Shown in pieces: positions 8,371 to 17,297 of a stretch of 64,000 nucleotides of DNA. The stretch lies in contig NZ_JAQMHV010000005.1 in NCBI RefSeq assembly GCF_028307215.1, positions 124,001-188,000 of the forward strand, written 5' to 3'. The notes beneath the pieces are model-generated. The model did no database searches. It was not told where the DNA came from and saw only the letters and a list, made by a program, of their open reading frames with translations. The position numbers were made by a program, and so were the translations under genes. Source of the DNA: Falsirhodobacter sp. 20TX0035 (GTDB lineage: Bacteria > Pseudomonadota > Alphaproteobacteria > Rhodobacterales > Rhodobacteraceae). Each line of letters starts with the position of its first letter. Positions within the stretch are counted from its first letter, which is position 1.

Positions 8371-10023
8371 ATGTCATCTGTTGCCACGGGGGGGCGCGCC
8401 TCTCCCGGCCTTCTTGATCGGGAACGCACGATCGCAAAACCGGGCTTCAACCGCTGGCTGGTGCCGCCGGCGGCGCTGGCCATCCACCTGTGCATCGGCA
8501 TGGCCTACGGCTTCTCGGTCTTCTGGCTGCCGCTGAGCGGGGCCTTGCAGAACACGCCCGCGTCCTGCGCGGACATGTCGCTGGCGACCGCGCTGGTGAC
8601 CACCGACTGCAACTGGCGTATCGCCGACCTTGGCTGGATCTACACCCTGTTCTTCGTCCTTCTGGGCTGTTCGGCCGCCATCTGGGGCGGCTGGCTGGAA
8701 AAGGTCGGGCCACGCAAGGCGGGCTTCGTCGCGGCGATCTGCTGGTGCTCGGGGATCGCCATCGCCGCCATCGGCGTCAAGACGCACCAGCTGTGGCTGA
8801 TGTGGCTGGGCGCGGGCGTGATCGGCGGGATCGGTCTGGGCCTTGGCTACATCTCGCCCGTGTCCACGCTGATCAAGTGGTTCCCCGACCGTCGCGGCAT
8901 GGCAACGGGCATGGCGATCATGGGCTTTGGCGGCGGCGCCATGGTGGGCTCGCCCCTCGCCTCCCGCCTGATGGCGCATTTCGCGACGCCGGTCGATCCG
9001 GGCGTGTGGCAGACCTTCCTGTGCATGGCCGCGATCTATGCCGTGTTCATGATGTCGGGCGCCTTCGGCTATCGCGTCCCCCCCGCCGGCTGGCGCCCCG
9101 AGGGCTGGACGCCCCCCGCCGCCACCGGCAACGCCATGATCACCCAAGGCCACGTCCATCTGAAGAACGCCCACAAGACGCCGCAGTTCTGGCTCCTGTG
9201 GCTCGTGCTCTGCATGAACGTCTCGGCCGGGATCGGCATCCTGGGCGCCGCCTCGCCGCTGCTGCAGGAGATCTTCGCGGGCAACCTGATCGGCCTGCCG
9301 GGCGTGCCCTTCGCCGAGCTGAACGCCGAACAGAAGATGCAGATCGCCGCCATTGCCGCGGGCTTCACCAGCCTTCTGTCGCTGTTCAACATCGCCGGGC
9401 GCTTCTTCTGGGCCTCGGCCTCGGACCGGTTCGGACGCAAGAACACCTACTTCATCTTCTTCGTTCTGGGCATCGCGCTCTACGCCTCGGCGCCGACCTT
9501 TGCCAACTGGGGCAACCAGGTGCTGTTCGTGGGGGCGTTCTGCGTCATCCTGTCGATGTATGGCGGCGGCTTCTCCACCATCCCGGCCTATCTGGCGGAC
9601 ATCTTCGGCACGCAGTTCGTGGGCGCCATCCACGGCCGCATCCTGACGGCCTGGGCGACGGCGGGCATCCTGGGCCCGGTGGTCGTGAACTACATCCGGC
9701 AGTACCAGATCTCGCAGGGCTTTGCCGGGGCGGACGCCTACACGATGACCATCTACGTGCTGTGCGGTCTTCTGGTCGTGGGCCTGATCGCCAACGCGCT
9801 GGTGCGCCCGGTCAACCCGAAATGGCTGATGTCGCAGGAAGAGGTGGCCGCCCTTCAGGCCCAGTCCGCCGGGGCCGCGGCCAAGGTCGAATACGGCTCC
9901 TACGGCATCGACAAGGGCCGCTTCGACCTTCCGGCCCTGCTGGCCTGGACCGCCATCGGCATCCCGGTCGTCTATGGCTGCTGGTTCACGCTGGTCAAGA
10001 CGGCGGCCCTGTTTGCCAACTGA
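8371..10023 (+). CDS. OFA-family MFS transporter (oxalate/formate antiporter type)
   Basis: A 550-residue inner-membrane MFS protein with about 12 hydrophobic segments. Family text includes GMAYGFSVFWLPLS in TM1, GGWLEKVGPRKAGF after TM2-3 (MFS motif A region), GLGLGYISPVSTLIKWFPDRRGMATGMAIMGFGGGAMVGSPLA in TM4-5, and FNIAGRFFWASASDRFGRKNTYF in the second half. OFA members exchange oxalate for formate or move related monocarboxylates; the substrate here is inferred from family and neighbours. It is longer than OxlT because of extra loop and C-terminal segments. A strong ribosome site, TTGGAGGAAAA, precedes the chosen ATG. The gene is followed by a perfect hairpin and then the LysR gene. Confidence 0.85.
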   Translation: MSSVATGGRASPGLLDRERTIAKPGFNRWLVPPAALAIHLCIGMAYGFSVFWLPLSGALQNTPASCADMSLATALVTTDCNWRIADLGWIYTLFFVLLGCSAAIWGGWLEKVGPRKAGFVAAICWCSGIAIAAIGVKTHQLWLMWLGAGVIGGIGLGLGYISPVSTLIKWFPDRRGMATGMAIMGFGGGAMVGSPLASRLMAHFATPVDPGVWQTFLCMAAIYAVFMMSGAFGYRVPPAGWRPEGWTPPAATGNAMITQGHVHLKNAHKTPQFWLLWLVLCMNVSAGIGILGAASPLLQEIFAGNLIGLPGVPFAELNAEQKMQIAAIAAGFTSLLSLFNIAGRFFWASASDRFGRKNTYFIFFVLGIALYASAPTFANWGNQVLFVGAFCVILSMYGGGFSTIPAYLADIFGTQFVGAIHGRILTAWATAGILGPVVVNYIRQYQISQGFAGADAYTMTIYVLCGLLVVGLIANALVRPVNPKWLMSQEEVAALQAQSAGAAAKVEYGSYGIDKGRFDLPALLAWTAIGIPVVYGCWFTLVKTAALFAN

Positions 10024-10042
10024 GCGTGTTTCATGACACAAC

Positions 10043-10069
10043 GGATGCGGCCCCCTCGGGGCCGCATCC
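10043..10069 (+). terminator. Perfect 12 bp hairpin between the OFA and LysR genes
   Basis: GGATGCGGCCCC (10043-10054) and its exact complement (10058-10069) enclose a 3-base loop. There is no T-tract, so it may terminate poorly or act as a 3' stabilising stem-loop. It lies 20 bp after the transporter stop and 18 bp before the LysR start. Confidence 0.55.
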
Positions 10070-10086
10070 TGCATTCAGGGCCCCCG

Positions 10087-10971
10087 ATGATCGACAAGCT
10101 TGAGATGTTCATCCTCCTTGCGTCCGAACGTCACTTCGGCCGCGCCTCGGAAAAGATGGGGATCACCCAGCCGTCCTTTTCCGCCGCGATCAGGCACTTG
10201 GAGGACAAGCTGGGCGTCCAGCTGGTCCGCCGCGGGTCCCGGTTCGAAGGGCTGACCCCCGAGGGCGACCGCCTTCTGGTCTGGGCGCAGCGGATCGTGG
10301 GCGACGCCCGCGCCATGCGGGCCGAATTCCAGACCCTGCGCCGGGGCGTGTCCGGTCAGCTTCGGATCGGGGTGATCCCCACCGCCGTGTCCCATCTGAC
10401 CCGCCTGACCATCCCCATGCTGGAGGAGCATCCGAACCTTGACCTGACGGTGGACGTAGGGGCCACGACCGACATCCTTCAGCAGATCGACATGCTGACG
10501 CTGGACGCGGGCGTGATCTACACCATCCCCCTGGCCGAAAAGTTCACCCAGATCCCGCTGTACCGCGAACGGCTGGCGCTGCTGGTCCATCAGGACAACC
10601 CACTGGCCCAGGCGCCTTTCATCGACTGGCCGGATCTGTGCGACGTGCCGCTCTGCCTTCTGTCGGCCAACATGCGCAACCGGGAGATCGTGATGTCCCA
10701 CCTGCTGCGCGCCGGCCGCACGCGCGCGCCGCGGGTGGAGTCGAACTCCATGCTCACCATCATCTCGCATGTGGAACGGGCGCACTGGGCCTCGGTCATT
10801 CCGGACGGGCTGCTGGATCTGGTGCGGCACATCCCGAACCTCGTGACCCGCCCGCTTCCCGGCGCGGGGGATGAGGTGGCGCTGACCTTCCTCGCCCGCG
10901 AACCGCGCCCGCCGAAGCTAGAGGCGCTCCTGTCCTCGGTCCGCCGCCACGCGCCGGTTCGGGAGGTGTAG
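10087..10971 (+). CDS. LysR family regulator of the formate-dehydrogenase-associated type
   Basis: A 294-residue LTTR. The N-terminal winged helix-turn-helix reads MIDKLEMFILLASERHFGRASEKMGITQPSFSAAIRHLEDKLGVQLVRRGSRFEGLTPEGDRLL, which closely follows the LysR proteins next to fdsGBA-type formate dehydrogenase operons. A linker and a periplasmic-binding-protein-like effector domain follow (LRIGVIPTAVSHL, then LDAGVIYTIPL). It probably controls the upstream OFA transporter and/or the FdhF/YdeP operon in response to a small acid. The start at 10087 was chosen because it begins the conserved MIDKLE; the longer frame to 10033 runs through the hairpin. Confidence 0.85.
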   Translation: MIDKLEMFILLASERHFGRASEKMGITQPSFSAAIRHLEDKLGVQLVRRGSRFEGLTPEGDRLLVWAQRIVGDARAMRAEFQTLRRGVSGQLRIGVIPTAVSHLTRLTIPMLEEHPNLDLTVDVGATTDILQQIDMLTLDAGVIYTIPLAEKFTQIPLYRERLALLVHQDNPLAQAPFIDWPDLCDVPLCLLSANMRNREIVMSHLLRAGRTRAPRVESNSMLTIISHVERAHWASVIPDGLLDLVRHIPNLVTRPLPGAGDEVALTFLAREPRPPKLEALLSSVRRHAPVREV

Positions 10972-11278
10972 ACGGGCCCCTGCCACCGCGCGAACCAACG
11001 CCTCCCAAGGGGCAAAGGATTCAGGCTGGTTCAGGATCAGGACCGGTCGCGCATCCGGTGCGCCCCCGTTCGTGGCTGCCTCCCCGCGCGAAGTTGAGGC
11101 ACTCGGGCCCTCACGCAAAGGGGAACCGGCAACCCCCAACATCACCGGCAACGCGTCAGGGCCGTCCGCATGTCGCCATGGCCATCGCGGGTGGCAAAGG
11201 CCTCAGGCTCCGGACCCGCAACACGGCGCTACTCCCTCCCGATGTTCTTGCTATAACGGCAGGACCACGCGCCCGAAC
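10972..11278. other. Gene-free interval before the amine oxidase-ADH operon
   Basis: 307 bp without a credible coding frame; the open frame that enters it from downstream is rich in Arg/Pro/His and looks like read-back. A TATAAC hexamer occurs in TTGCTATAACGG near 11250, about 25 bp before the next start, a possible -10 with no obvious -35. No good ribosome site is visible before the ATG at 11279. Confidence 0.4.
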
Positions 11279-13372
11279 ATGGAGCCTGCCTTGTCCAGCA
11301 ACATCCTCATCGTCGGCGGCGGCCTTGCCGGTCTGACCGCCGCCGTCCGGCTGAACCGCGCGGGCCTGTCCGTCCGCCTGCTGGAGGCGCGCGACCGTCT
11401 GGGCGGGCGCATCCATTCCGTGGACGCAAGCGGCGCACCGTCCGCCGACGGGTTCGATCTCGGCCCCTCGTGGTTCTGGCCGGAAACGCAGCCGTCCTTG
11501 GCTGCGCTGATCGCCGAACTGGGGCTGCAGGCGTTTCCGCAAAATTCCGAAGGCGACGTCCTCTTCCACCGCATGTCGCGCGAGGCGCCGCGCCGGTTCC
11601 GCAACTCCGAAGCGGCCGCGCCCTCGCTGCGGCTGGCGGGTGGAACCCTGGCGCTGATCCGGGCGCTGGCGGCGCAACTGCCCGAAGGCACGGTCCGCCT
11701 GAACGCCCCGGTGCGCCAGATCGCGCTGACGGATACCGGCGTGGCCGTGACTGTGGACGCCGAAGTGCTGGAAGCCGACCGCGTCCTCCTCGCCCTGCCA
11801 CCGCGACTGGCCGAGGCGACGCTGCGCTTCATCCCCACGCTTGACGCCGCGTCGGCGCTGCGCTGGAAGCGGACGCCGACATGGATGGCCCCGCATGCCA
11901 AGGTCTTCGCCCTTTACGATCACCCTTTCTGGCGCGAGGCGGGGCTGAGTGGCACCGCCCAAAGCATGGCCGGACCGTTGATGGAAATCCACGACGCCAC
12001 CACCGCCTCGGGCAAGGCCGCGCTGTTCGGCTTTGTCGGCATGCCGGCGGAACAGCGCGCGCGCGTGGGCAAGGACGCCATCCTGTCGGGCGCGCTGGCC
12101 CAGTTCCAGCGCCTGTTCGGCGAGGAGGCGGGGCGCCCGGTCGCCACGCTCTACAAGGATTGGGCGGCGGATCCCCTGACGGCGACGCCGGACGATCAGG
12201 TGGGCGGGATGTTGACCCCCGATCCGCAGGGCTGGGTGGGTGGCCCGTGGCAGCACCGCCTTCTGATGGCGGGGAGCGAGACGAGCCCGGTCGAGCCCGG
12301 TTATCTGGCCGGCGCGGTCGAAGCGGCGCAGCGCGCCGTGGCCGAGGTTCTTGACGCCCCGCCGCCCGCGCCGAAAGCCCGCCGCGAGACCTATCGCGCG
12401 ATGCAGGTGACAGAGGGCCGGCTTGAGCTGGTCGAGCGTCCAACACCCGCCCCCGGCGTGGGAGAGGTTCTGCTGGACGTGGAGGCCTGCGGCATCTGCG
12501 GCGCTGACCGTTCCGACATCGCGCGGGCCGAGAATGGCCGCGTGCCGGGGCACGAGGTGGTGGGCCGCATCGCCGCCTTGGGCGAAGGGGTCACGCACTG
12601 GCGCATCGGCCAGCGGGTCGGCGTGGGACGCATGGGCGGGCCCTGCCTTATCTGCGACCAGTGCCGCCGGGGCGCGTTCAACCTTTGCCGCGACCAGCCG
12701 ACGACGGGTGTTTCGCGCGACGGCGGCTATGCCGAAAAGATGCTGGCGCGGGCCAGCGGCCTTGTCTCCATCCCCGACGACCTGTCTTCGGAAGAGGCGG
12801 CGCCGATCCTTTGCGCCGGCATCGCCACCTTCAACGCCCTGCGCAAGTCGGGGGCGGAGCCGGGCGATCTGGTCGCCGTCTTCGGCATCGGCGGTCTGGG
12901 CCACATGGCGGTGCAATACGCCCGCCGCATGGGCTTCCGCGTCGCCGCCATCGGGCGCGGCGACATCCGCGAGGATGCGCTGCGCCTTGGCGCGCATATC
13001 TATATCGACGGCAACGCGGCGGAAACGCTGGCCGGGATGGGCGGCGCGGCGGCGATCCTCACCACGGTGGGTGATGCCGCGGCGATCCAGTCCCTCCTTC
13101 CCGGCCTTGCGCCGCAAGGGCGGTTGGTCCTGCTGGGCATCGCCAAGGATCCGCTGGCGGTTTCAGTCGGGCACCTCGTGGGCGGCGAACGCGCCATCCT
13201 CGGGTCGATCACCGGCACACCGCATGACACCGAACGCGCGCTGGACTTCAGCGTCCTGACCCACGCCCATCCGCAGATCGAGGTGATGCCCTTGGACCGT
13301 GCGACCGAGGCGTTCGAGCGCATGGCCTCGGGCGCCGTCCGCTTCCGCATGGTGCTGAGGATGGGCGCATGA
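11279..13372 (+). CDS. Fused FAD amine oxidase - zinc alcohol dehydrogenase
   Basis: A single 697-residue frame joins two enzymes. Residues 1 to about 362 are a flavin monoamine oxidase: NILIVGGGLAGLTAAVRL (dinucleotide fold), LLEARDRLGGRIHS, a substrate domain, and the C-terminal FAD motif SETSPVEPGYLAGAVEAAQRAV. After a short Pro/Ala linker, residues about 373-697 are a medium-chain dehydrogenase: CGICGADRSD with catalytic-zinc Cys407, GHEVVGR with His425, structural-zinc Cys456, 459, 462 and 470, and a Rossmann fold at VFGIGGLGHMAVQYAR. By family, the first half would oxidise an amine (or similar C-N compound) and the second would interconvert aldehyde/alcohol with NAD(P). Coupled deamination and aldehyde handling is therefore an inference. 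The next gene overlaps the stop by 4 bp. No signal peptide is seen. The substrate is unknown. Confidence 0.85.
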   Translation: MEPALSSNILIVGGGLAGLTAAVRLNRAGLSVRLLEARDRLGGRIHSVDASGAPSADGFDLGPSWFWPETQPSLAALIAELGLQAFPQNSEGDVLFHRMSREAPRRFRNSEAAAPSLRLAGGTLALIRALAAQLPEGTVRLNAPVRQIALTDTGVAVTVDAEVLEADRVLLALPPRLAEATLRFIPTLDAASALRWKRTPTWMAPHAKVFALYDHPFWREAGLSGTAQSMAGPLMEIHDATTASGKAALFGFVGMPAEQRARVGKDAILSGALAQFQRLFGEEAGRPVATLYKDWAADPLTATPDDQVGGMLTPDPQGWVGGPWQHRLLMAGSETSPVEPGYLAGAVEAAQRAVAEVLDAPPPAPKARRETYRAMQVTEGRLELVERPTPAPGVGEVLLDVEACGICGADRSDIARAENGRVPGHEVVGRIAALGEGVTHWRIGQRVGVGRMGGPCLICDQCRRGAFNLCRDQPTTGVSRDGGYAEKMLARASGLVSIPDDLSSEEAAPILCAGIATFNALRKSGAEPGDLVAVFGIGGLGHMAVQYARRMGFRVAAIGRGDIREDALRLGAHIYIDGNAAETLAGMGGAAAILTTVGDAAAIQSLLPGLAPQGRLVLLGIAKDPLAVSVGHLVGGERAILGSITGTPHDTERALDFSVLTHAHPQIEVMPLDRATEAFERMASGAVRFRMVLRMGA

Positions 13373-14079
13373 TGCGCCACATCGATCACCTCGTCGTCGC
13401 GGTCCACGATCTGGACGCCGCAGGTGCGGAATACGAAGCACTGGGATTGCAGGTCGGGGCCGTGAACCGCCACCCCTGGGGCACGGAAAACCGCATCATC
13501 CAGTTCCGCCGATCGTTCATCGAGCTGATCACTGTCGGCGCGGGGGCGGACATCCCGCCCCACGCCCCCGGCCGCTTCAGCTTCGGTGCCTTTGTCCGCG
13601 ACTACCTCGAACACCGCGAGGGGCTGGCGATGCTCGTCCTCGGCTCCACCGACGCCAAGGCCGACGCCGCGCAATTCGCCGCCGACAACATCGGCGCGTT
13701 CGACACGTTCCACTTCGCCCGCAGCGGCCGCAACGCCGACGGCGCGGAAACCCGCGTCGCCTTCACGCTGGCCTTTGCCGAAGACCCCCTTGCCTCCGAC
13801 GCGGGCTTCTTCACCTGCCAGCAGCACTTCCCCGAGGCGTTCTGGAACCCCCGCCAGCAGGTCCACCCGAACGGCGCGACCGACATCACCCGCGTCACCT
13901 TCGCCGCCCCCGACCCCGACGCCCACCGCCCGTTCCTGCAGGCCTTCACCGGCACGGACAGGCTGGTGGCGCTGGAACCCGGCCCCCGCGCTTGCCTGAC
14001 CGGCTTCACCATCACCGCGCCCGCAGCGCGCACCGTTTCCCTTCGCGGCACCGACATCACCTTCGAGGCGACCCCTTGA
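13369..14079 (+). CDS. VOC / glyoxalase-like domain protein
   Basis: A 236-residue protein beginning RHIDHLVVAVHDLDAAGAEYEALGLQVG, the first beta-alpha-beta module of the vicinal-oxygen-chelate fold, with His as likely metal ligand. FRRSFIELITVG supplies the Glu of the first half. The remainder resembles Glyoxalase_3-type proteins (an acidic FQQHFPEAFWNP-like stretch; here TCQQHFPEAFWNP). Members bind a metal and act as lyases, dioxygenases or unknown enzymes, so no reaction can be named. It overlaps the fusion gene by 4 bp and the MFS gene by 4 bp, making a translationally coupled three-gene unit. Confidence 0.75.
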   Translation: MMRHIDHLVVAVHDLDAAGAEYEALGLQVGAVNRHPWGTENRIIQFRRSFIELITVGAGADIPPHAPGRFSFGAFVRDYLEHREGLAMLVLGSTDAKADAAQFAADNIGAFDTFHFARSGRNADGAETRVAFTLAFAEDPLASDAGFFTCQQHFPEAFWNPRQQVHPNGATDITRVTFAAPDPDAHRPFLQAFTGTDRLVALEPGPRACLTGFTITAPAARTVSLRGTDITFEATP

Positions 14080-15260
14080 CCCACAACCTGAAGCGCAACC
14101 TCGTCCTTCTCGTCACCGCCCAGTCCCTGGGGGCGGCCAGCGGGCCGATCGTCATCTCGCTCGGCGGGATGGTGGGGCAGATGCTGTCGCCGAACCCGGC
14201 GCTGGTGACGCTGCCGGTCAGCGTCTACAACCTCGGCCTTGCCCTAGGCACGCTGCCGGCGGCGGCGATCATGCGGCGCTTCGGGCGCAGAAACGGCTAT
14301 CTGCTCGGGGGCTGCCTTGGCATCGCCTCGGGGCTGGTGGCGGCCGGAGGGATCTGGCTGGGGGCCTTCGCGATCTTCTGCCTGGGCACCTTCATCGCCG
14401 GCACCTACGCGTCCTATGTCCAGACCTACCGCTTCGCGGCGGCCGACGGGCGGGACCCGGAAGACCGGGCCCGCGCGATTTCGTGGGTGATGGTGGGCGG
14501 GCTGATCGCGGCCGTCATCGGCCCGCAACTGGTGATCTGGACGCGGGAATCGGTTCCCGGCGCGGTGTATATGGGCAGCTTCCTCAGCCAGGCCGCGCTG
14601 GCGCTGATCGCTCTGCCGGTGCTGGCGCGGCTGCACGCGCCGCGCCCAGTGGCCGCGCGGGTGCTGGAAGGCGGGCGCAGCGTGGGGCAGCTTCTCGCCT
14701 CGCCTCGCTACGTCCTTGCGGTGGCGGCGGGGGTCGTGTCCTACGGGCTGATGGCCTTCGTGATGACGGCGGCCCCGCTGGCGATGGTGGGCTGCGGGCA
14801 TTCCATCACGGCCGCCGCGCACGGCATCCAGTGGCACGTGCTGGCGATGTTCGCGCCCAGCCTTTTCACCGGCCGCCTGATCGCGCGCTGGGGGAAAGAG
14901 CGGATCACGGCGCTCGGCCTCGTCCTGATCGCGGCCTCGGGCGCGGTGGCGCTGACCGGGCTGGATCTGAGCCATTTCTACATCTCGCTGGTCTTCCTCG
15001 GGATCGGCTGGAACTTCGGCTTCATCGGCGCCACGGCCATGGTCGCCGCCAGCCACACCGAGGCCGAAAAGGGCCGCGCGCAGGGCCTGAACGACTTCAT
15101 CGTCTTCGGCACGGTGGCGGTGGGCTCGTTCTTCTCGGGCGCGCTTCTTCAGGCCTCGGGGTGGAGCCTCGTGAACCTGATGATCTTCCCCGGCGTGGCG
15201 CTGGTCCTCGCCCCGCTGATCTGGACCCTGGCCCGCCCGCGGTCCGAAGCCGCGACCTGA
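14076..15260 (+). CDS. MFS transporter (TTG start)
   Basis: A 394-residue membrane protein with about 12 hydrophobic segments and the MFS motif A variant AIMRRFGRRNGYLLGG between TM2 and TM3. It starts MTHNLKRNLVLLVTAQSLGAASGP from a TTG that overlaps the VOC stop codon by 4 bp. No ATG lies in frame near this point; the frame upstream is the shadow of the VOC gene. As the third gene of the amine oxidase-ADH operon it probably imports the operon's substrate or exports a product. Its sequence type resembles drug- or metabolite-transporting YfkF-like carriers, but the substrate cannot be read. Confidence 0.82.
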   Translation: MTHNLKRNLVLLVTAQSLGAASGPIVISLGGMVGQMLSPNPALVTLPVSVYNLGLALGTLPAAAIMRRFGRRNGYLLGGCLGIASGLVAAGGIWLGAFAIFCLGTFIAGTYASYVQTYRFAAADGRDPEDRARAISWVMVGGLIAAVIGPQLVIWTRESVPGAVYMGSFLSQAALALIALPVLARLHAPRPVAARVLEGGRSVGQLLASPRYVLAVAAGVVSYGLMAFVMTAAPLAMVGCGHSITAAAHGIQWHVLAMFAPSLFTGRLIARWGKERITALGLVLIAASGAVALTGLDLSHFYISLVFLGIGWNFGFIGATAMVAASHTEAEKGRAQGLNDFIVFGTVAVGSFFSGALLQASGWSLVNLMIFPGVALVLAPLIWTLARPRSEAAT

Positions 15261-15264
15261 AGGG

Positions 15265-16566
15265 TCAGGGGGCGATCGTCAACGAGGCGACGACCCCCGC
15301 CCCCGGCCCAGACCGGAACTCCAGCGTGCCGTTCATGCGCTGCATCGCGGTCTGCACGATGGCAAGGCCCAGCCCGCTGCCCCCGGCGGCCGCGCCACGG
15401 CCGCGGAAGAACCGTTCGGTCAGGCGGGGGCGGTCCTGTTCGCGAATCCCGGCCCCGGCATCGGCCACCTCGATCCGCGTGCCGCTGCCCCGGATGGAGA
15501 CGGCCGCACCGGGGGGCGAGGCCTGGATCGCATTCTCCAGCAGGTTGCGCAGCGCGGCGCCCAGCAGCAGCCGGTCATGGGCGGCGCCGTCCCGCTCCAC
15601 CAGCACCGTCACGCCGACCCCGCGCTCGCGCGCCAGCACCTCCGTCGCCTGAACGCAGTCGGCGACGATGTCCTCCAGCGGGGCGCGGTTCTGCCCGGCC
15701 TCGCGCGCGTCGACGGCGGCCATTTCCAGCAGCTGCCGCACAAGGCGGTCGGTGCGGGCCACGCTCGCCTCGATCTGGCGCAGGGCGCGGCGGCGCTGGT
15801 CGTCATCTCCCCGCAGCGCGATTTGCGCCTGCGTCTTCAGGCCGGCCAGAGGGGTCTTCAGCTCGTGCGCGGCAAAGGCGGTGAAGCTGCGCTCGCGGTC
15901 CCGCGTCTCCTCCACCCGGCGGAACAGGTCGTTCATCGCGGACTGGATAGGCGACAGTTCGGCCGGAAGGCGGCGGTCCAGCGGGCGCAGATCCTCGGCG
16001 TCGCGGGCAGCCAGATCGCCCGCCATGCGGCGCAGGGGGCGCAGGCCACGGCCCAGCCCGATCCAGATCAGCCCCGCCAGAACCGGCAGCACCGCAAGCG
16101 CGGGCAGGATCAGCCCGCGCGTCACGTCGCCGATCAGCCGCTTGCGCATGGTCATGCTGTCCCCGACCATGACCCGCACACCACGTTCCGCGTTCACCAT
16201 AGAATAGACGCGCCATTCCACCCCGTCCACCGTGTTCATGCTGAACCCTTCCGTCGCCGCCAGCCGGTCCTTCGGCGCGGCCGAGGATCCGGCCACGGGT
16301 GTGCCGTCCAGCCGCCAGATCTGGCATGACAGCTGGCGCGAATAGGCGTGATCCACCGCCATCGGCAGCGACGCCGCCCCTTCCATCGACACGCGCTCGT
16401 CGGTCACGAGGGTGGAGACCATGCGCGCGGCCTCGGCCAGCCGCGCGTCCAGCACGCGGTCCATCTTGGCCGCGGTGGACTGGTGGATCCAGACGAAGCC
16501 CGACACCCAGACGGCGCCGGTAGCGGCCAGCAGGATCAGGAACATGCGCAGCCGGATCGGGATCAT
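15265..16566 (-). CDS. Sensor histidine kinase, QseC/TctE-like
   Basis: 433 residues: an N-terminal membrane helix (residues about 8-27), a periplasmic sensor region of about 125 residues, a second helix (about 152-172), HAMP-like linker, then DHp with the phosphoacceptor His234 in FTAFAAHELKTPLAGLKTQ. The ATPase domain carries the N box RNLLENAIQAS, G1 DAGAGI and G2 GSGLGLAIV. It autophosphorylates and passes phosphate to the response regulator encoded immediately upstream, which it overlaps by 4 bp. The signal is unknown. It is convergent with the MFS gene, with only 4 bp between the stops. Confidence 0.9.
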   Translation of the reverse strand: MIPIRLRMFLILLAATGAVWVSGFVWIHQSTAAKMDRVLDARLAEAARMVSTLVTDERVSMEGAASLPMAVDHAYSRQLSCQIWRLDGTPVAGSSAAPKDRLAATEGFSMNTVDGVEWRVYSMVNAERGVRVMVGDSMTMRKRLIGDVTRGLILPALAVLPVLAGLIWIGLGRGLRPLRRMAGDLAARDAEDLRPLDRRLPAELSPIQSAMNDLFRRVEETRDRERSFTAFAAHELKTPLAGLKTQAQIALRGDDDQRRRALRQIEASVARTDRLVRQLLEMAAVDAREAGQNRAPLEDIVADCVQATEVLARERGVGVTVLVERDGAAHDRLLLGAALRNLLENAIQASPPGAAVSIRGSGTRIEVADAGAGIREQDRPRLTERFFRGRGAAAGGSGLGLAIVQTAMQRMNGTLEFRSGPGAGVVASLTIAP

Positions 16567-17225
16567 GACGCCTCCGCCAGACGGTAGCCCGCACCGCGCA
16601 CCGTTTCGATGAAGGACGGGCCCAGCTTGGCGCGCAGCTTGTGGATGTGGACTTCCACCGTATTGCTTTCCACATCCTCCTGCCAGCCATAGAGCTTCTC
16701 CTCCAGCGTGGACTTGCCGAGGATGGCGCCGGGGCGTTCCATCAGCGCGTGCAGGATCGTGAACTCGCGCCGCGAAAAGCGCAGGTCGCGCCCGTCCAGC
16801 GTCCCGCTCATCCGCGAGGGATCAAGGTGCAGGCCGTTCCAGTGCAGGTGCGCCGTCGCCCGCCCCTCGGCCCGGCGCAGGATGGCGCGCAAGCGGGCGG
16901 CCAGTTCTTCCAGATCGAAAGGCTTGCCAAGGTAGTCGTCCGCCCCCCGGTCTAGCCCATGGATGCGGTCCGTCACCTGATCGCGAGCGGTCAGCACCAG
17001 CACCGGCAGCCGCATCCCTTCGCCCCGCCATTCCGCCAGCAGATCAAGGCCCGATCCGTCGGGCAGCATCACGTCCAGCACCACCCCGTTGAAGCCCCCC
17101 GCCGCCAGCGCCGCCCGGGCGTCGGCGCAGGAGTCCACCACTTCGGCCGAATAGCCGGACAGGCCAAGGCCGACGGCCAGCCCGTCCTGAAGGATCGTGT
17201 CGTCCTCGACGATTAGAAGCCGCAT
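16563..17225 (-). CDS. OmpR-family response regulator, QseB-like
   Basis: A 220-residue protein: receiver domain MRLLIVEDDTILQDGL with Asp8/Asp9 and phosphoacceptor Asp51 (VVLDVMLPDGSG), Thr in LVLTARD and Lys in LGKPFD. It is followed by a winged-helix DNA-binding domain (RREFTILHALMERPGAIL, NTVEVHIHKLRAKLG, IETVRGAGYRLA). The start at 17225 begins the canonical MRLLIVEDD; the frame stays open to 17288 but the added residues are not family-like. It lies upstream of, and overlaps, the kinase gene. The adjacent L,D-transpeptidase, 72 bp upstream on the same strand, could be a target, but nothing in the sequence proves it. Confidence 0.9.
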   Translation of the reverse strand: MRLLIVEDDTILQDGLAVGLGLSGYSAEVVDSCADARAALAAGGFNGVVLDVMLPDGSGLDLLAEWRGEGMRLPVLVLTARDQVTDRIHGLDRGADDYLGKPFDLEELAARLRAILRRAEGRATAHLHWNGLHLDPSRMSGTLDGRDLRFSRREFTILHALMERPGAILGKSTLEEKLYGWQEDVESNTVEVHIHKLRAKLGPSFIETVRGAGYRLAEAS

Positions 17226-17297
17226 CTTCGTCCTTGTCGTGCAGGCGGTGGTCGGACCCGGAATAGCATGAACACCCGCGTCCCGCATCGGGTCACC

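Noticed and set aside
11156-13117. A 653-codon frame antisense to the oxidase-ADH fusion
   Set aside because: Shadow of the strong plus-strand gene; no motif.
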